Positions 51,759-60,666 are shown, counted from the stretch's first letter. The stretch: DNA of 64,000 nucleotides from an uncultured Pseudoteredinibacter sp. (GCF_947502065.1 NZ_CANMYE010000001.1:372001-436000), one strand, 5' to 3'. The notes: generated by a model from the sequence alone, not told the origin. Numbers and translations are program-made.

Positions 51759-52418
51759 TTAATCCCACCAAAAATACCAGCAGTGATTATTCATCAATAA
51801 AGCCGCAAGATTGGCTACTGTTTCTACACCTTGATCCACGATATCCGCACAGTAGAGGTATTGCTCCAAGGCTAATGCCATTGCTTCTTCTTGCGTTGTT
51901 GGCGGGTTTTCAATATGAGCTTCGATAATATCATTGCTAACAGCGACAATATGAGCGCCATATTTTTCTTGCCAATACTTCCAAATGGCACAGTGAACTT
52001 CCGGCATAGGGCAGTCATTCCAACCACCATAGCCAAAAAACGCGGGAACCTTCCAGGCATTGTCGGTCTCGATAAGAGCACCGACTAAGCTTTGATGGGC
52101 CTGACCACTAAGCATATCGAAAGCCAAGCTAAAGCCCGGCTTCTCAAGAATCTCGCCAGGCCATTCACCAATGGCCTCATCTAAAAAGGCACTGTCTTCT
52201 TCACACAGTTCCTGCTTGCGAGCGTCCAACCAAGCCTGCACATCGACATTTTGCATACTGGCAATGATTTCATCTGGAGAACTATCATTCAACTCCATCG
52301 CCTCATCAATATATTGCTTGTCCTCTTCAGAACCGCAAACAATAAGACGTTTATCTGAATGAATAGACTCAACCGCCTGCGCAAAGGCAGTCTGGGTGTT
52401 TAAACTTAGAAATTCCAC
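51759..52418 (-). CDS. DUF4253 domain protein
   Basis: The 219-residue protein ends with the DUF4253 domain: FFGYGGWNDCPMPEVHCAIW, KYGAHIVAVSNDIIE, a PPTTQEEAMALALEQYLYCADIV stretch, and a WYFWWD terminus. The function of the family is unknown. The N-terminal half is acidic. No partner gene is evident. Confidence 0.86.
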   Translation of the reverse strand: MEFLSLNTQTAFAQAVESIHSDKRLIVCGSEEDKQYIDEAMELNDSSPDEIIASMQNVDVQAWLDARKQELCEEDSAFLDEAIGEWPGEILEKPGFSLAFDMLSGQAHQSLVGALIETDNAWKVPAFFGYGGWNDCPMPEVHCAIWKYWQEKYGAHIVAVSNDIIEAHIENPPTTQEEAMALALEQYLYCADIVDQGVETVANLAALLMNNHCWYFWWD

Positions 52419-52631
52419 ATGGACCTCGCTTTACTGGAATTCTTGAGATGTCAGATTATATTCCAATATCAGCGCTATAAATAGGTGAGTTCCTTTGATC
52501 GTTTGTAATCGAAATACTAGAGCTGAATATAAGTTTTGTTGGTATTTTAATCCGTTATCAGGGTATTCGCGGAGCGATACTGTTTGTGATTTTTGGGTTA
52601 AACATTTGTAGCTTGATTGAGCCGGGGGGTA

Positions 52632-52739
52632 AGAGTCTAGCTTAAGGTAGTGGTTTGGAGCGACTAGGCTCCTGGATGGAACGGGTGGCTGCATGGACGC
52701 AGCGTTGGAGCGGAAAACCACTGCCTTAAGCTAGACTCT
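52632..52739. repeat. Inverted-repeat element with 25-bp arms and two internal hairpins
   Basis: The arms at 52632-52656 and 52715-52739 are inverted copies with one difference that becomes a G-U pair in plus-strand RNA. The outermost bases are AGAGTCTAGCTTAAGG. The 58-base centre holds GGAGC/GCTCC and GCTGC/GCAGC hairpins. The whole unit of about 108 bases could be a small non-autonomous mobile element or a structured RNA. Confidence 0.75.
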
Positions 52740-52757
52740 GGTCGATGGTCCTAGGAT

Positions 52758-52797
52758 TAACAAAGCCTGATGTCGTTTCCAATATCAGGCTTTGTTA
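52758..52797. terminator. Terminator-like hairpin downstream of the amidohydrolase gene
   Basis: AACAAAGCCTGAT and ATCAGGCTTTGTT pair around a loop of about 12 bases. It lies about 50 bases after the stop of the minus-strand amidohydrolase gene. On the minus strand the T-run is short, so strength is uncertain. Confidence 0.6.
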
Positions 52798-52848
52798 CTC
52801 CTTAGGAATCATGAGAGTTGTAACTTAATTTTCTGAATTAAATTTAAA

Positions 52849-54564
52849 TCACTGCGTATTAGGGCTTCGCTTATACACCGTCTTACCACCCTTAATCGTC
52901 TCCAGCACTTCAATATCCTTCAACTGCTGAGGAGGAATCATCAAAGGATTACGATCAAGAATCACCAAATCAGCCAACTTACCCGCCTCAATACTCCCCT
53001 TAGAATCCTCTTCATAATGCTGATAAGCCGCATTAATCGTGATCGCCTTAAGAGCATCTTTAATATTCGCGCGTTGATCTTGCCCAAGAGTTTTGCCGCT
53101 GCGGGTTTCACGATTTGCCGCCGTCCACAACAACAACGGCATATCAGGTGGAACAATCGGCGTATCATTGTGAATGGTGTACTTAATGTCCTGGCGCTTA
53201 GCACTGATTAAAGGACTAATACGTTTCGCTCGATCCAAACCCAAAACCGAATCACGGTGCCAATCGCCCCAAAAATAAGTGTGGGCAACAAAGAAAGAAG
53301 GAATAATACCGAGCTCTTTCATACGTGATAACTGATCATCGCGTACAGTTTGAGCGTGGATCATCACAGTACGATCTAAATGGACACCTTTCTTTTTCAG
53401 TTTACTCATCACCTGAATAAGCTGCTCTGCCGCGGCATCACCATTGCAGTGGGCAAGAACCTGCCAGCCCTTATTGAAAAACTCAGTTAACTGCTTTTCT
53501 AATTGTTCATCTGTAAGAATCGGATAGCCCTGGTAATCTTCGCCTTGGCCATGTGGAGGGTGATGATAAGGCGCCGACAACCAAGCCGTTTTACCCTGCG
53601 GTGAACCATCTAACACCAGCTTTACCCCAGCATTACGAAAATGATTCTGATAAGGCTGCTTAGCGCCAGCCGATGGCGTGTATTTCGAAAAATCTGCCCA
53701 GGCTGTATACGGGTAGCTAATTACATCAAGGCTTAGTAATTGTTTTTGAGCTGCTTGCTGCAGCAGAGCCAAGCCAGCATTGGAGGTCGCGCCATCCTGT
53801 ACCGTAGTGATTCCGTACTGCGCATAGTATTTATCAAGCTCTGGAATTCGAGCGAGCTGCTCTTCTAGCCCTTGTTCCGGAAATACCGAATGAATAGCAT
53901 CCAAGGCCGTTTCTTCTAACACACCATTAGGTTGCTGGCTGCCAGCTTCACGTCTAAATACACCACCTTCCGGGTTTTTTGAATCGGCCGTAATGCCCGC
54001 GAGCTCCAAGCAACGACTATTGCAAACACCTAAGTGACCAGAAACATGACGGATAAATACCGGCTGTGTGGTACTGATTTTATCTAAATCTTGGCGGGTA
54101 GGGTGGCGTTTTTCGGCCAGCAAGGAATCGTCATAGCCCGCACCTAAAATCCAATGCTCACCGCCACCCTTACCGCTGCTCTGGTTTTGTTGCTGCATCT
54201 GCTCGATAAGCGCCGCTATATTTTTAACCGGGCCGACCGGAGGTGAGGCGACATTTTTGTAGGCCAAGAAATCAAGAGTCATGGTGTAGTGGCCGTGGGC
54301 ATCAATAAACCCAGGCAATAAACTATGCCCCTGCAAATCTATCTTTTGGCAAGGTGTTTGGCAGTTAACTTCCAGCTCGGCCAACCTACCGGTTTGCTTT
54401 ATTTTATTGCCCCTAACCAAGACCGCATCAAGAAAAGGCGCATCATCTACCATGCTGACTATTGGGCCACCATGGTAAATGGTATCGCTCTGTGCGCTAT
54501 GGGCAATCAGGCCCGCGCCAAGAATGGCAATGAATGTGCTAATGGGTTTTGGATAAGGCGACAT
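52849..54564 (-). CDS. Exported amidohydrolase, YtcJ-like (Amidohydro_3)
   Basis: The 571-residue protein has a signal peptide (about 1-26, ending AHSAQS) and the amidohydrolase-3 layout: LLPGFIDAHGHYTMTLD with the metal-binding HxH, VFIRHVSGHLGVCNS, ITTVQDGATSN, GWQVLAHCNGDAAAEQ and the late strand LADLVILDRNPL. Proteins of this kind are periplasmic hydrolases of unknown substrate. It follows the ZorB-like gene on the same strand by 143 bases and has its own context. Confidence 0.9.
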   Translation of the reverse strand: MSPYPKPISTFIAILGAGLIAHSAQSDTIYHGGPIVSMVDDAPFLDAVLVRGNKIKQTGRLAELEVNCQTPCQKIDLQGHSLLPGFIDAHGHYTMTLDFLAYKNVASPPVGPVKNIAALIEQMQQQNQSSGKGGGEHWILGAGYDDSLLAEKRHPTRQDLDKISTTQPVFIRHVSGHLGVCNSRCLELAGITADSKNPEGGVFRREAGSQQPNGVLEETALDAIHSVFPEQGLEEQLARIPELDKYYAQYGITTVQDGATSNAGLALLQQAAQKQLLSLDVISYPYTAWADFSKYTPSAGAKQPYQNHFRNAGVKLVLDGSPQGKTAWLSAPYHHPPHGQGEDYQGYPILTDEQLEKQLTEFFNKGWQVLAHCNGDAAAEQLIQVMSKLKKKGVHLDRTVMIHAQTVRDDQLSRMKELGIIPSFFVAHTYFWGDWHRDSVLGLDRAKRISPLISAKRQDIKYTIHNDTPIVPPDMPLLLWTAANRETRSGKTLGQDQRANIKDALKAITINAAYQHYEEDSKGSIEAGKLADLVILDRNPLMIPPQQLKDIEVLETIKGGKTVYKRSPNTQ

Positions 54565-54707
54565 TGTTGGCCCCTTTTACTTGTCATTATTGTTAAGGTT
54601 TATAGCACTTAGAATAGGGGAGACGTACATCGCAAGCAATTGTTGATGGATAAAAATTGTTGCGAATTCACGCCAAAAGTTTCACTTTAGTGGGGCGCTG
54701 GTGAATA

Positions 54708-55439
54708 TTAGTCCACTTCTAAAATTTGTTGGATTTTGGTCTCCGCGTTGGTCATAACCCGAAAGGTCACTCGGCGGGAGCGATCTAAATCTTCTTGACC
54801 AAAGCGATTGGTGATTGGGTGGGATGAGGAATAACCTACGGCGGCGATATGCCCTTTGATCCAGCTGCGATAAGGGTTCACCGATGGCAGTTGATACACA
54901 TAGTCGAGTACTGAGCGAGTCCGCTCTTGCGAGAGCTCCATATTTAAAAAGTACGCCTCGGTATCACTCGTGTTCTCGTTCCAGATACTGCTGGTGTGGC
55001 CCTCAATGCGTACTTCACTGATGGAATCCGAGAAGCGCTCCAACACCTTCATATAACGCGGGAAAAAGTTCTCTAAGAGTGATTGATAACTCGGGCTTAG
55101 TTCGGTTTCGCCGTCGTTAAACAGTGTTTCTGAAGAGTTGAAGATAAACGTTAGGGTATCTTTATCAATCTCCGCATTCCAGGTGGCAAGGTTTGGGCCG
55201 AACTCTTGTTGAAGTGCTTGATAAATCTCTACCTGATTTTCGCGATAGGCGATGGCAACCTGTTTGATTTTATCGCGCTCTACCATGGCATCGCGCATTA
55301 ATGCCACCGCGATAAACAGAAATACAACCATTAAGCCCGCCATAAGATCCGATACCGTCAACCAATGATCCTTTTCCTGCTCTAAGGATTGGGATTGCTG
55401 GCGCTGACTTTGGGCCAGCTTTTGAATCGGATCGTTCAT
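54708..55439 (-). CDS. ZorB-like OmpA/MotB-family stator protein
   Basis: The 243-residue protein has one N-terminal membrane segment with an acidic residue in SDLMAGLMVVFLFIAVALM, as in MotB/ZorB, where the Asp carries the ion. A periplasmic OmpA-like peptidoglycan-binding domain follows (RIEGHTSSIW and LSQERTRSVLDYV, then RSRRVTFRV). It starts 3 bases after the ZorA-like stop, so it is translationally coupled. It should form the stator-like complex with that protein. Confidence 0.88.
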   Translation of the reverse strand: MNDPIQKLAQSQRQQSQSLEQEKDHWLTVSDLMAGLMVVFLFIAVALMRDAMVERDKIKQVAIAYRENQVEIYQALQQEFGPNLATWNAEIDKDTLTFIFNSSETLFNDGETELSPSYQSLLENFFPRYMKVLERFSDSISEVRIEGHTSSIWNENTSDTEAYFLNMELSQERTRSVLDYVYQLPSVNPYRSWIKGHIAAVGYSSSHPITNRFGQEDLDRSRRVTFRVMTNAETKIQQILEVD

Positions 55440-55442
55440 GGT

Positions 55443-57182
55443 TTAGTTCGCGTGGGTCAAAATGCGATGCAAATCTTGAGTTAGCTTAATATGCAGCTCA
55501 ACGATTTTTAGGGATTCTTCAGCATGTTGGGCAGACATCTGCTGCATGCTATCGCTGACGCGCTCAACCATGCTTTGCATATCGTTATCGAAAGCCTCTC
55601 GGCTACGGCCGGCCACTCGCATAAGGGCGTTGCCGCTTTCACGGATCTGCTCGGCAAACTCTTGGCTTTCTAAGCCAATATCTTTACCCAAGTCTTCAAA
55701 CTGTTGTTTCAGTTTTTCTTGGCTTTCCTGTAAGGCTTCATAATGACCATCGCTTTGTTCGCGAATGCTCTGGGCCAACTCTTGCAGTAATTTGTTGTTA
55801 TCGATTTGACTTTGGCTGATGGCCTCGGCGGCCTTGTTGAGCGCTTGGCTACTTTCGGCAAAGGCCGACATCATTTGCTCTTGGCCGTCTGCCAAACTTT
55901 GCTGCAGGCTTTCTTGCTGGGCCTTGCTGCTATCACGCAGCATATTACCTGTTTCTTTAAGAGCATCGCCGCTATCTTGCATGGCCTGGCCACTGGCGTT
56001 AATTTTTTCTGCGCTGCTCTGCAGGGCGCTGTGTAAATGCTCAGTATTATCCTGCAAAGATTGCTGCATAGCCTTGCTGCCTTCGGCAATGCTTTGCTGC
56101 ATATGCTCGCCACTTTCTTGCAGGCCCTTGCCGAGTTGTTCGCTCGCGGTTTGTACACTACTCAAGGTGTCTTTGATATGTTGCTGCATATCCGGCACGG
56201 CTTGTGAGGCTTCTTCGCGCATATGGGCAAAGGCTTCTAAATGACGCTCCAGCTCCTGAATTTGGTGCTGGTTAACTTCCATAACAGACTGCCAGCTGGC
56301 CAAGTTATTGCCAATTTGCTGGGTTTGATCGTTGATATTGGCGAGTGCATTTTCGGTTTGGCTAATCGCTTGCACACTCTGATCATAGTTGCTGCGCATA
56401 TCCGCTAGCTGATCGCGGTAGTTATTTTGCCATTCCACCATTTCCTGTACAGCGCTATTTAAGTGCGCAAAGTTGCCGCCAAATTGCTCGCTGAAGTTTT
56501 GATTAAAATCGCGAATCACCGTCTGCTGAGCCTTGGCCATTTGCTCGGCCGCCGCTTGCGACAAGTTTAAGGCAAAGGCGTCGAGCTTTAACCATAGGTT
56601 TTTCTGGAAAGCTTGGAAGGCCACTTGCTGGTGCTTGGCTTCTTTATGTGCAGCTTGAATATTCTGTTTGGATTCTGAACGTAAGGCTTGAATCTGACCA
56701 TTGAGGCTACTTTGATGTTCCCCGGCAATGGCAGATTGCAGGCCTAAAACACCATCGCGTTGCTCGCGCATGACCTGGTATAGATCTTCAATGCCAATAA
56801 GCTCTTCGCTGGGAATATCTTCTTCGGTCTTGGGAGGGCTGAGTAAACCACTGGCAATAAGACTTTTGAAAACAATGGATAAGCCCATACCCACGAGGCT
56901 GGTGGTAAAGGCCGTTTTCATGCCTTGTAGCAGCATATCGATGCTGCCATCAATATCGGCAATATTAAAACCGAGTAGGCCTGCCACGATACCGCAGAAG
57001 GTACCCAAGATGCCTAGGGATGTGAGCAGAGTAGGGGTGTAATTACAAAACGCTGGGGATTTATCCATGCGTTTTGCATAGGCCGCGTAGATAAAGGCGG
57101 CCAGCATCAAAATGATGAAAGCCTCGGTGATGGCCAATGCGCCCGAATTAGCGATCAGTGCTTCAATAGGCTTGGAAAACAT
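55443..57182 (-). CDS. ZorA-like MotA/TolQ/ExbB motor protein with long coiled-coil tail
   Basis: The 579-residue protein has three membrane segments, at about 14-35, 48-72 and 88-112. The MotA/ExbB core contains TPTLLTSLGILGTFCGIVAGL and MKTAFTTSLVGMGLSIVFKS. From about residue 140 to the end it is a continuous Gln/Ala/Glu-rich coiled coil. This is the layout of ZorA from Zorya anti-phage systems, where the tail reaches into the cytoplasm. An AAGGAGAG box precedes the start. No ZorC, ZorD, ZorE or other effector gene is adjacent. Confidence 0.88.
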   Translation of the reverse strand: MFSKPIEALIANSGALAITEAFIILMLAAFIYAAYAKRMDKSPAFCNYTPTLLTSLGILGTFCGIVAGLLGFNIADIDGSIDMLLQGMKTAFTTSLVGMGLSIVFKSLIASGLLSPPKTEEDIPSEELIGIEDLYQVMREQRDGVLGLQSAIAGEHQSSLNGQIQALRSESKQNIQAAHKEAKHQQVAFQAFQKNLWLKLDAFALNLSQAAAEQMAKAQQTVIRDFNQNFSEQFGGNFAHLNSAVQEMVEWQNNYRDQLADMRSNYDQSVQAISQTENALANINDQTQQIGNNLASWQSVMEVNQHQIQELERHLEAFAHMREEASQAVPDMQQHIKDTLSSVQTASEQLGKGLQESGEHMQQSIAEGSKAMQQSLQDNTEHLHSALQSSAEKINASGQAMQDSGDALKETGNMLRDSSKAQQESLQQSLADGQEQMMSAFAESSQALNKAAEAISQSQIDNNKLLQELAQSIREQSDGHYEALQESQEKLKQQFEDLGKDIGLESQEFAEQIRESGNALMRVAGRSREAFDNDMQSMVERVSDSMQQMSAQHAEESLKIVELHIKLTQDLHRILTHAN

Positions 57183-57478
57183 CGACTCTCCTTATTGGCC
57201 AAGTCACTGCTTATACGAATAATTTATATCTGCCGCACTATGCCTGTTCAGACCCTGCATAGCAAGACTTCTATGGATTGAAGCCAGTGGCTTTAGGGCA
57301 TTATTGCTGCATAGACAACAAATCTAGGTTGGCTTAGCTGCTATGGCAATAAGTTTAGGCCAAAGTTTTCACTTAGCCAGTGGTCGCCCGCACTTTGACC
57401 GAATAAGCAGTAATATTGTATATTATTAATGTCTAATTTAATGTTCGTTAATTAAGTCCATCTTGTTGCGAGGTTTCT

Positions 57479-58042
57479 ATGCAGTCCTATTGGTCCTGGT
57501 TTGGTGGCGGCTTGGCATTGGCCTGCTGCTTTTTATTGGCGGTTACTTTGGTGAAGCCGATTGGGGTTTCTACTCAGTTTGTTATTGCTGATGGTGTGAT
57601 TTGGTCGCTATTCGATAGTGAGTTGCTGCAAAGCTCCCAAGACAACAAGCATGGTGTAGCCAGCCCAAATGCGTATCTCAATAAAAGCGGTGGTAAATAC
57701 GCAGCGGCAATCGAGAATCCAATTAATTATGGATTTATTTTTGTACTGGCGATGATTGGCGGTGCCTTTCTTGGTAGTCGATTTTCCAAAGGCGAAAGTG
57801 AAGCAAAAGTAGAACCTTCAAGCAGCTGTGCGTTAACTCAGCGCCCAGCATCTCAGCGTTATGCCATGGCGTTTATTGGTGGTGCGATTGTATTGTTCGG
57901 TGCCCGCTTGGCAGGGGGCTGTACCAGCGGCCATATGATGAGCGGAATGATGCAAACTTCCTTAAGCGGTTATTTATTTGCCTTGGCGGCGTTTGCCGCC
58001 GCCGTGCCGACAGCTATTTTGCTGTATGGCCGCGACATTTAA
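57479..58042 (+). CDS. YeeE/YedE-family sulfur transport protein, first of pair
   Basis: The 187-residue membrane protein has about four or five helices and the conserved cysteine motif GARLAGGCTSGHMMSGM. In YeeE-type proteins the cysteine relays thiosulfate or a sulfur species. It is 12 bases upstream of a second half-size YeeE/YedE protein, and together they make one transporter-like unit. A variable loop of about 50 residues with lysine and serine separates the helices. Confidence 0.87.
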   Translation: MQSYWSWFGGGLALACCFLLAVTLVKPIGVSTQFVIADGVIWSLFDSELLQSSQDNKHGVASPNAYLNKSGGKYAAAIENPINYGFIFVLAMIGGAFLGSRFSKGESEAKVEPSSSCALTQRPASQRYAMAFIGGAIVLFGARLAGGCTSGHMMSGMMQTSLSGYLFALAAFAAAVPTAILLYGRDI

Positions 58043-58054
58043 TTAGGAGGCATC

Positions 58055-58612
58055 ATGACTATTTTATTAGCGGTTGTTTTGGGTGCTTTGTTCGGTTTCG
58101 TATTGCAAAGAGTGGGTGCGACTGATTCCAAAGTTATTTGGGGAATGCTCACTTTAAAGGATCTTCGTTTAGCGAAAACCATTTTGTTTGCCATAGGCGT
58201 AAGCTCCTTCGCTTTGTTCGCCGGTATGCAGTTGGGTTTAATCGATGCGGGGCATATGTCGGTTAAAAGTGCTTATTACGGTGTGTTAATCGGTGGCTTG
58301 TTATTGGGTTTAGGTTGGGCCGTAGCTGGCTACTGCCCTGGTACAGGTGTTGCGGCCTTAGGTGAAGGTAAGCGTGATGCAGTAGTTTATGTTTTAGGCG
58401 GCTTGTTTGGTGCGCTGATCTATACCTTGGTGTATGAAAAGATTGCAGATACTTGGCTTTTTGAAAAAATAGCTGGTGGCAAGGTGACTTTGGCGGGCTC
58501 TGATAAATATGCCAGTTTAATAACCGATATTTCGCCTATTTTAATTGCCGGTGCTTTTGCAGCGGTGTTTGTTGTGTTGGCCGCGCTATTGCCTCGCCGA
58601 TTAGCGGCTTAA
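58055..58612 (+). CDS. YeeE/YedE-family protein (DUF6691-like), second of pair
   Basis: The 185-residue membrane protein carries the second cysteine motif, GWAVAGYCPGTGVAALGEGKRDA, and about five helices. It corresponds to the second half of a YeeE/YedE transporter and should work with the preceding gene. Start ATG has AGGAGG 5 bases before it. A GGGGTCAGA-type palindrome follows. Confidence 0.86.
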   Translation: MTILLAVVLGALFGFVLQRVGATDSKVIWGMLTLKDLRLAKTILFAIGVSSFALFAGMQLGLIDAGHMSVKSAYYGVLIGGLLLGLGWAVAGYCPGTGVAALGEGKRDAVVYVLGGLFGALIYTLVYEKIADTWLFEKIAGGKVTLAGSDKYASLITDISPILIAGAFAAVFVVLAALLPRRLAA

Positions 58613-58649
58613 GATTATTTGATAAAAAACTTCGTGCTGAAATTCAACT

Positions 58650-58677
58650 GGGGTCAGACCCTATAGAGTCTGACCCT
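58650..58677. repeat. GGGGTCAGA-type palindrome, copy 2
   Basis: GGGTCAGAC (58651-58659) pairs with GTCTGACCC (58668-58676) around 8 bases. It lies between convergent genes (stops at 58612 and 58692) and may serve as their shared terminator. It is related to copies at 25849-25876 and 60610-60637. Confidence 0.72.
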
Positions 58678-58691
58678 GGTAATTGCTTAAA

Positions 58692-59129
58692 TTATTTTTG
58701 AGTAATGTAGCGTAAGGTTTCCACAACCTGGGCTGGGGTTTGTGCCCAAGCCATCGCTGAAGCATCCACTTCTTTTAGTGGGTGGATAATATTTTCATCG
58801 TGTAGAGTGATATACGGTACATCTAGGGCGGCGCAGTAGCCCGCATCAAAAGCGGCATTCCATTGTTTGTATTTGTCGCCAAAGCGAATCACTGCAAAGT
58901 CGGCTTGTTCGATCAAGCTTTTAATGCGCATAGCATTTACCTTGGCTGATTTGTGGTCACGCCAAAACTGCTTATCTTCTTCGCCCAGGTGGTCACCAGC
59001 GGCATCGCTGCTGTCATGGTCAGTATTCGCTGAGGTAAATTCAATATCCAAACCTAGCTCTTGGGCGCCAGCTTTAATTTGATCACGCCAATCGGTATGG
59101 ATTTCTCCAGATAGGTACACGGTCCACAT
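58692..59129 (-). CDS. ytoQ: YtoQ family protein
   Basis: The 145-residue protein starts MWTVYLSGEIHTDWRDQI and includes DFAVIRFGDKYKQWNAAFDAG and a YITLHDENIIHPLKEVD segment, the YtoQ signature. The nucleoside 2-deoxyribosyltransferase-like fold is suggested, but no activity is known to me. It is transcribed alone. Confidence 0.9.
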   Translation of the reverse strand: MWTVYLSGEIHTDWRDQIKAGAQELGLDIEFTSANTDHDSSDAAGDHLGEEDKQFWRDHKSAKVNAMRIKSLIEQADFAVIRFGDKYKQWNAAFDAGYCAALDVPYITLHDENIIHPLKEVDASAMAWAQTPAQVVETLRYITQK

Positions 59130-59465
59130 GGGTAAATTCCTGTAGTTGTTGTATTAGTTTGTTGCTGTATTGCTAAGGCGGTGTATTTTATAGGAAAGCA
59201 CAGAAATATCGTAAGTTTTGGCGTTCAATTGCTAGGCAGGCAGCTAATTTAACGGCACGCAGCCCTGCTGCTGTCACTATTTCCCCTATTAAGTGTCATA
59301 AAAGCAGGGTATAAATGGCTTCCCTTGGTATGGAACAAAAGCTATGGAGCTAAAGCTATGGAACCAAAGCTACTGAACAAGAGCTACGAAACCAGAGCTT
59401 TAAAACAACGATTGGGCCCTTAGCGGCTGCTAAAGAATAATACAAATATAATAAAGGAAACCCTA
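59130..59465. other. 336-base spacer upstream of the MDR dehydrogenase gene
   Basis: No gene is seen. The spacer contains the five 14-base tandem repeats annotated separately and, at its end, a good AAGGAAA ribosome site for the dehydrogenase gene. Confidence 0.45.
59329..59398. repeat. Five degenerate 14-base tandem repeats
   Basis: Units of 14 bases of the form TATGGAACNAAAGC run without gaps (59329, 59343, 59357, 59371, 59385). Later units drift (TACTGAACAAGAGC, TACGAAACCAGAGC). They sit directly upstream of the dehydrogenase gene. No function is evident. Confidence 0.7.
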
Positions 59466-60596
59466 ATGTCTAGAAGTGCACTGCAGTTACGGTCTCTCGT
59501 GAGTGAAGACAAAACTCTGACTTTAAGCTTGGAAGAGGTGGAAGTACCTGAGCCAGGCCCGGAAGAGATCATTGTTCAAATGGAGGCCGCGCCTCTGAAC
59601 CCTTCGGATTTAGCCTTGCTGATTGGCCCGGCTGATATCAGTAAAGCGCAATACAGCGGCACTCCAGATCGACCTATTGTGAAAGCGCCTATTCCCGAGC
59701 ATTTGATGGGCATGGTAAAGCCGCGTATTGGTCAGTCCTTGGCTGTGGGCAATGAAGGCGCTGGCGTGGTGGTGGCTTCGGGCAATTCTGATGCCGCAAA
59801 AGCCTTATTGGGCAAGCGAGTAGGCATTGTTGGTGGTGATATGTACAGCCAGTATCGCTGTGTGCACACCATGATGGCTTTACCATTAGAAGAGGGTACG
59901 ACTTCGCGCCAGGGAGCTTCTTGTTTTGTGAATCCCCTTACATCTCTAGCTATGGTGGAAACCATGCGGGCTGAAGGACATAGCGCTCTTGTTCATACCG
60001 CAGCGGCGTCAAACCTTGGGCAAATGCTGAATCGTATTTGCTTGAACGAAGGTATCGATCTGGTAAACATCGTTCGAAAGGAAGAGCAGGCGGCTATTTT
60101 GAAAGGCTTGGGGGCTAAGTATGTTGTTAACTCTAGCAGCGATAGCTTTTATGCCGATCTGACTGAAGCCTTAGCGGCGACTGGTGCGACGCTAGCCTTT
60201 GATGCAACCGGTGGTGGTGAGCTGGCAAGCGATATCTTAAATTGTATGGAAGCGGCAGCAGCGCGCAATATGGCTGAATACAATCGTTATGGATCTGATG
60301 TTTACAAGCAGGTTTATATCTATGGTGGCTTAGATCGCAACCCTACGGTTCTCAAGCGTGGCTTTGGGTTCTCTTGGGGAATTGGCGGCTTTTTGTTAAC
60401 ACCGTTCCTAGCTAAGGTTGGGCTTGAGAAGAGTATCGAGATGCGCGCCAAGGTGGCGGCTGAATTACATACCACCTTTGCCAGCCATTACAGTGATGAG
60501 GTTTCTTTGGCGGGCGCGCTGAGCAAAGAGGCTTTAGAGCGTTATAGCCAGCAAAAGACCGGCGAGAAATTTTTGATTGTGCCAAGTGCGAGCTAA
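59466..60596 (+). CDS. MDR-family zinc-independent dehydrogenase/quinone oxidoreductase
   Basis: The 376-residue protein is a medium-chain dehydrogenase/reductase. An N-terminal GroES-like domain contains MEAAPLNPSDLALL and AVGNEGAGVVVASG. The Rossmann half contains LVHTAAASNLGQMLNRIC and a VVNSSSDSFYADL segment. It lacks the catalytic zinc cysteine pattern, which favours a quinone-oxidoreductase-like or enoyl reductase activity. The substrate is unknown. It is followed by a GGGGTCAGA-type palindrome with a T-run. Confidence 0.87.
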   Translation: MSRSALQLRSLVSEDKTLTLSLEEVEVPEPGPEEIIVQMEAAPLNPSDLALLIGPADISKAQYSGTPDRPIVKAPIPEHLMGMVKPRIGQSLAVGNEGAGVVVASGNSDAAKALLGKRVGIVGGDMYSQYRCVHTMMALPLEEGTTSRQGASCFVNPLTSLAMVETMRAEGHSALVHTAAASNLGQMLNRICLNEGIDLVNIVRKEEQAAILKGLGAKYVVNSSSDSFYADLTEALAATGATLAFDATGGGELASDILNCMEAAAARNMAEYNRYGSDVYKQVYIYGGLDRNPTVLKRGFGFSWGIGGFLLTPFLAKVGLEKSIEMRAKVAAELHTTFASHYSDEVSLAGALSKEALERYSQQKTGEKFLIVPSAS

Positions 60597-60609
60597 CAAG
60601 CACACAGGC

Positions 60610-60641
60610 GGGGTCAGAACCAATAGGTTCTGACCCCTTTT
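60610..60641. repeat. GGGGTCAGA-type palindrome, copy 3, with T-run
   Basis: GGGGTCAGAACC (60610-60621) pairs with GGTTCTGACCCC (60626-60637) around AATA, followed by TTTT. It starts 14 bases after the dehydrogenase stop and can serve as a terminator. Compared with copy 1 the inner base pairs have changed together (ACCC/GGGT to AACC/GGTT), so pairing is conserved. Confidence 0.75.
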
Positions 60642-60666
60642 CGTTTGCAGTATTTCGTTCTGCACC

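Larger units (their letters stand above)
52419..52848. other. Non-coding spacer with a large inverted-repeat element and a terminator
   Basis: No gene is accepted here. The left part (52419-52620) shows no recognisable feature. The spacer also holds the inverted-repeat element and the terminator annotated separately. A 96-codon reading frame across the area was rejected because it reads through the inverted repeat. Confidence 0.6.

Noticed and set aside
52431..52721. 96-codon minus-strand frame
   Set aside because: It runs through one arm and the centre of the inverted-repeat element and has no domain or good start.
54708..57182. Complete Zorya defence system
   Set aside because: Only ZorA-like and ZorB-like genes are present. 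The genes on either side are an amidohydrolase and a YeeE-type transporter, not known Zorya effectors.
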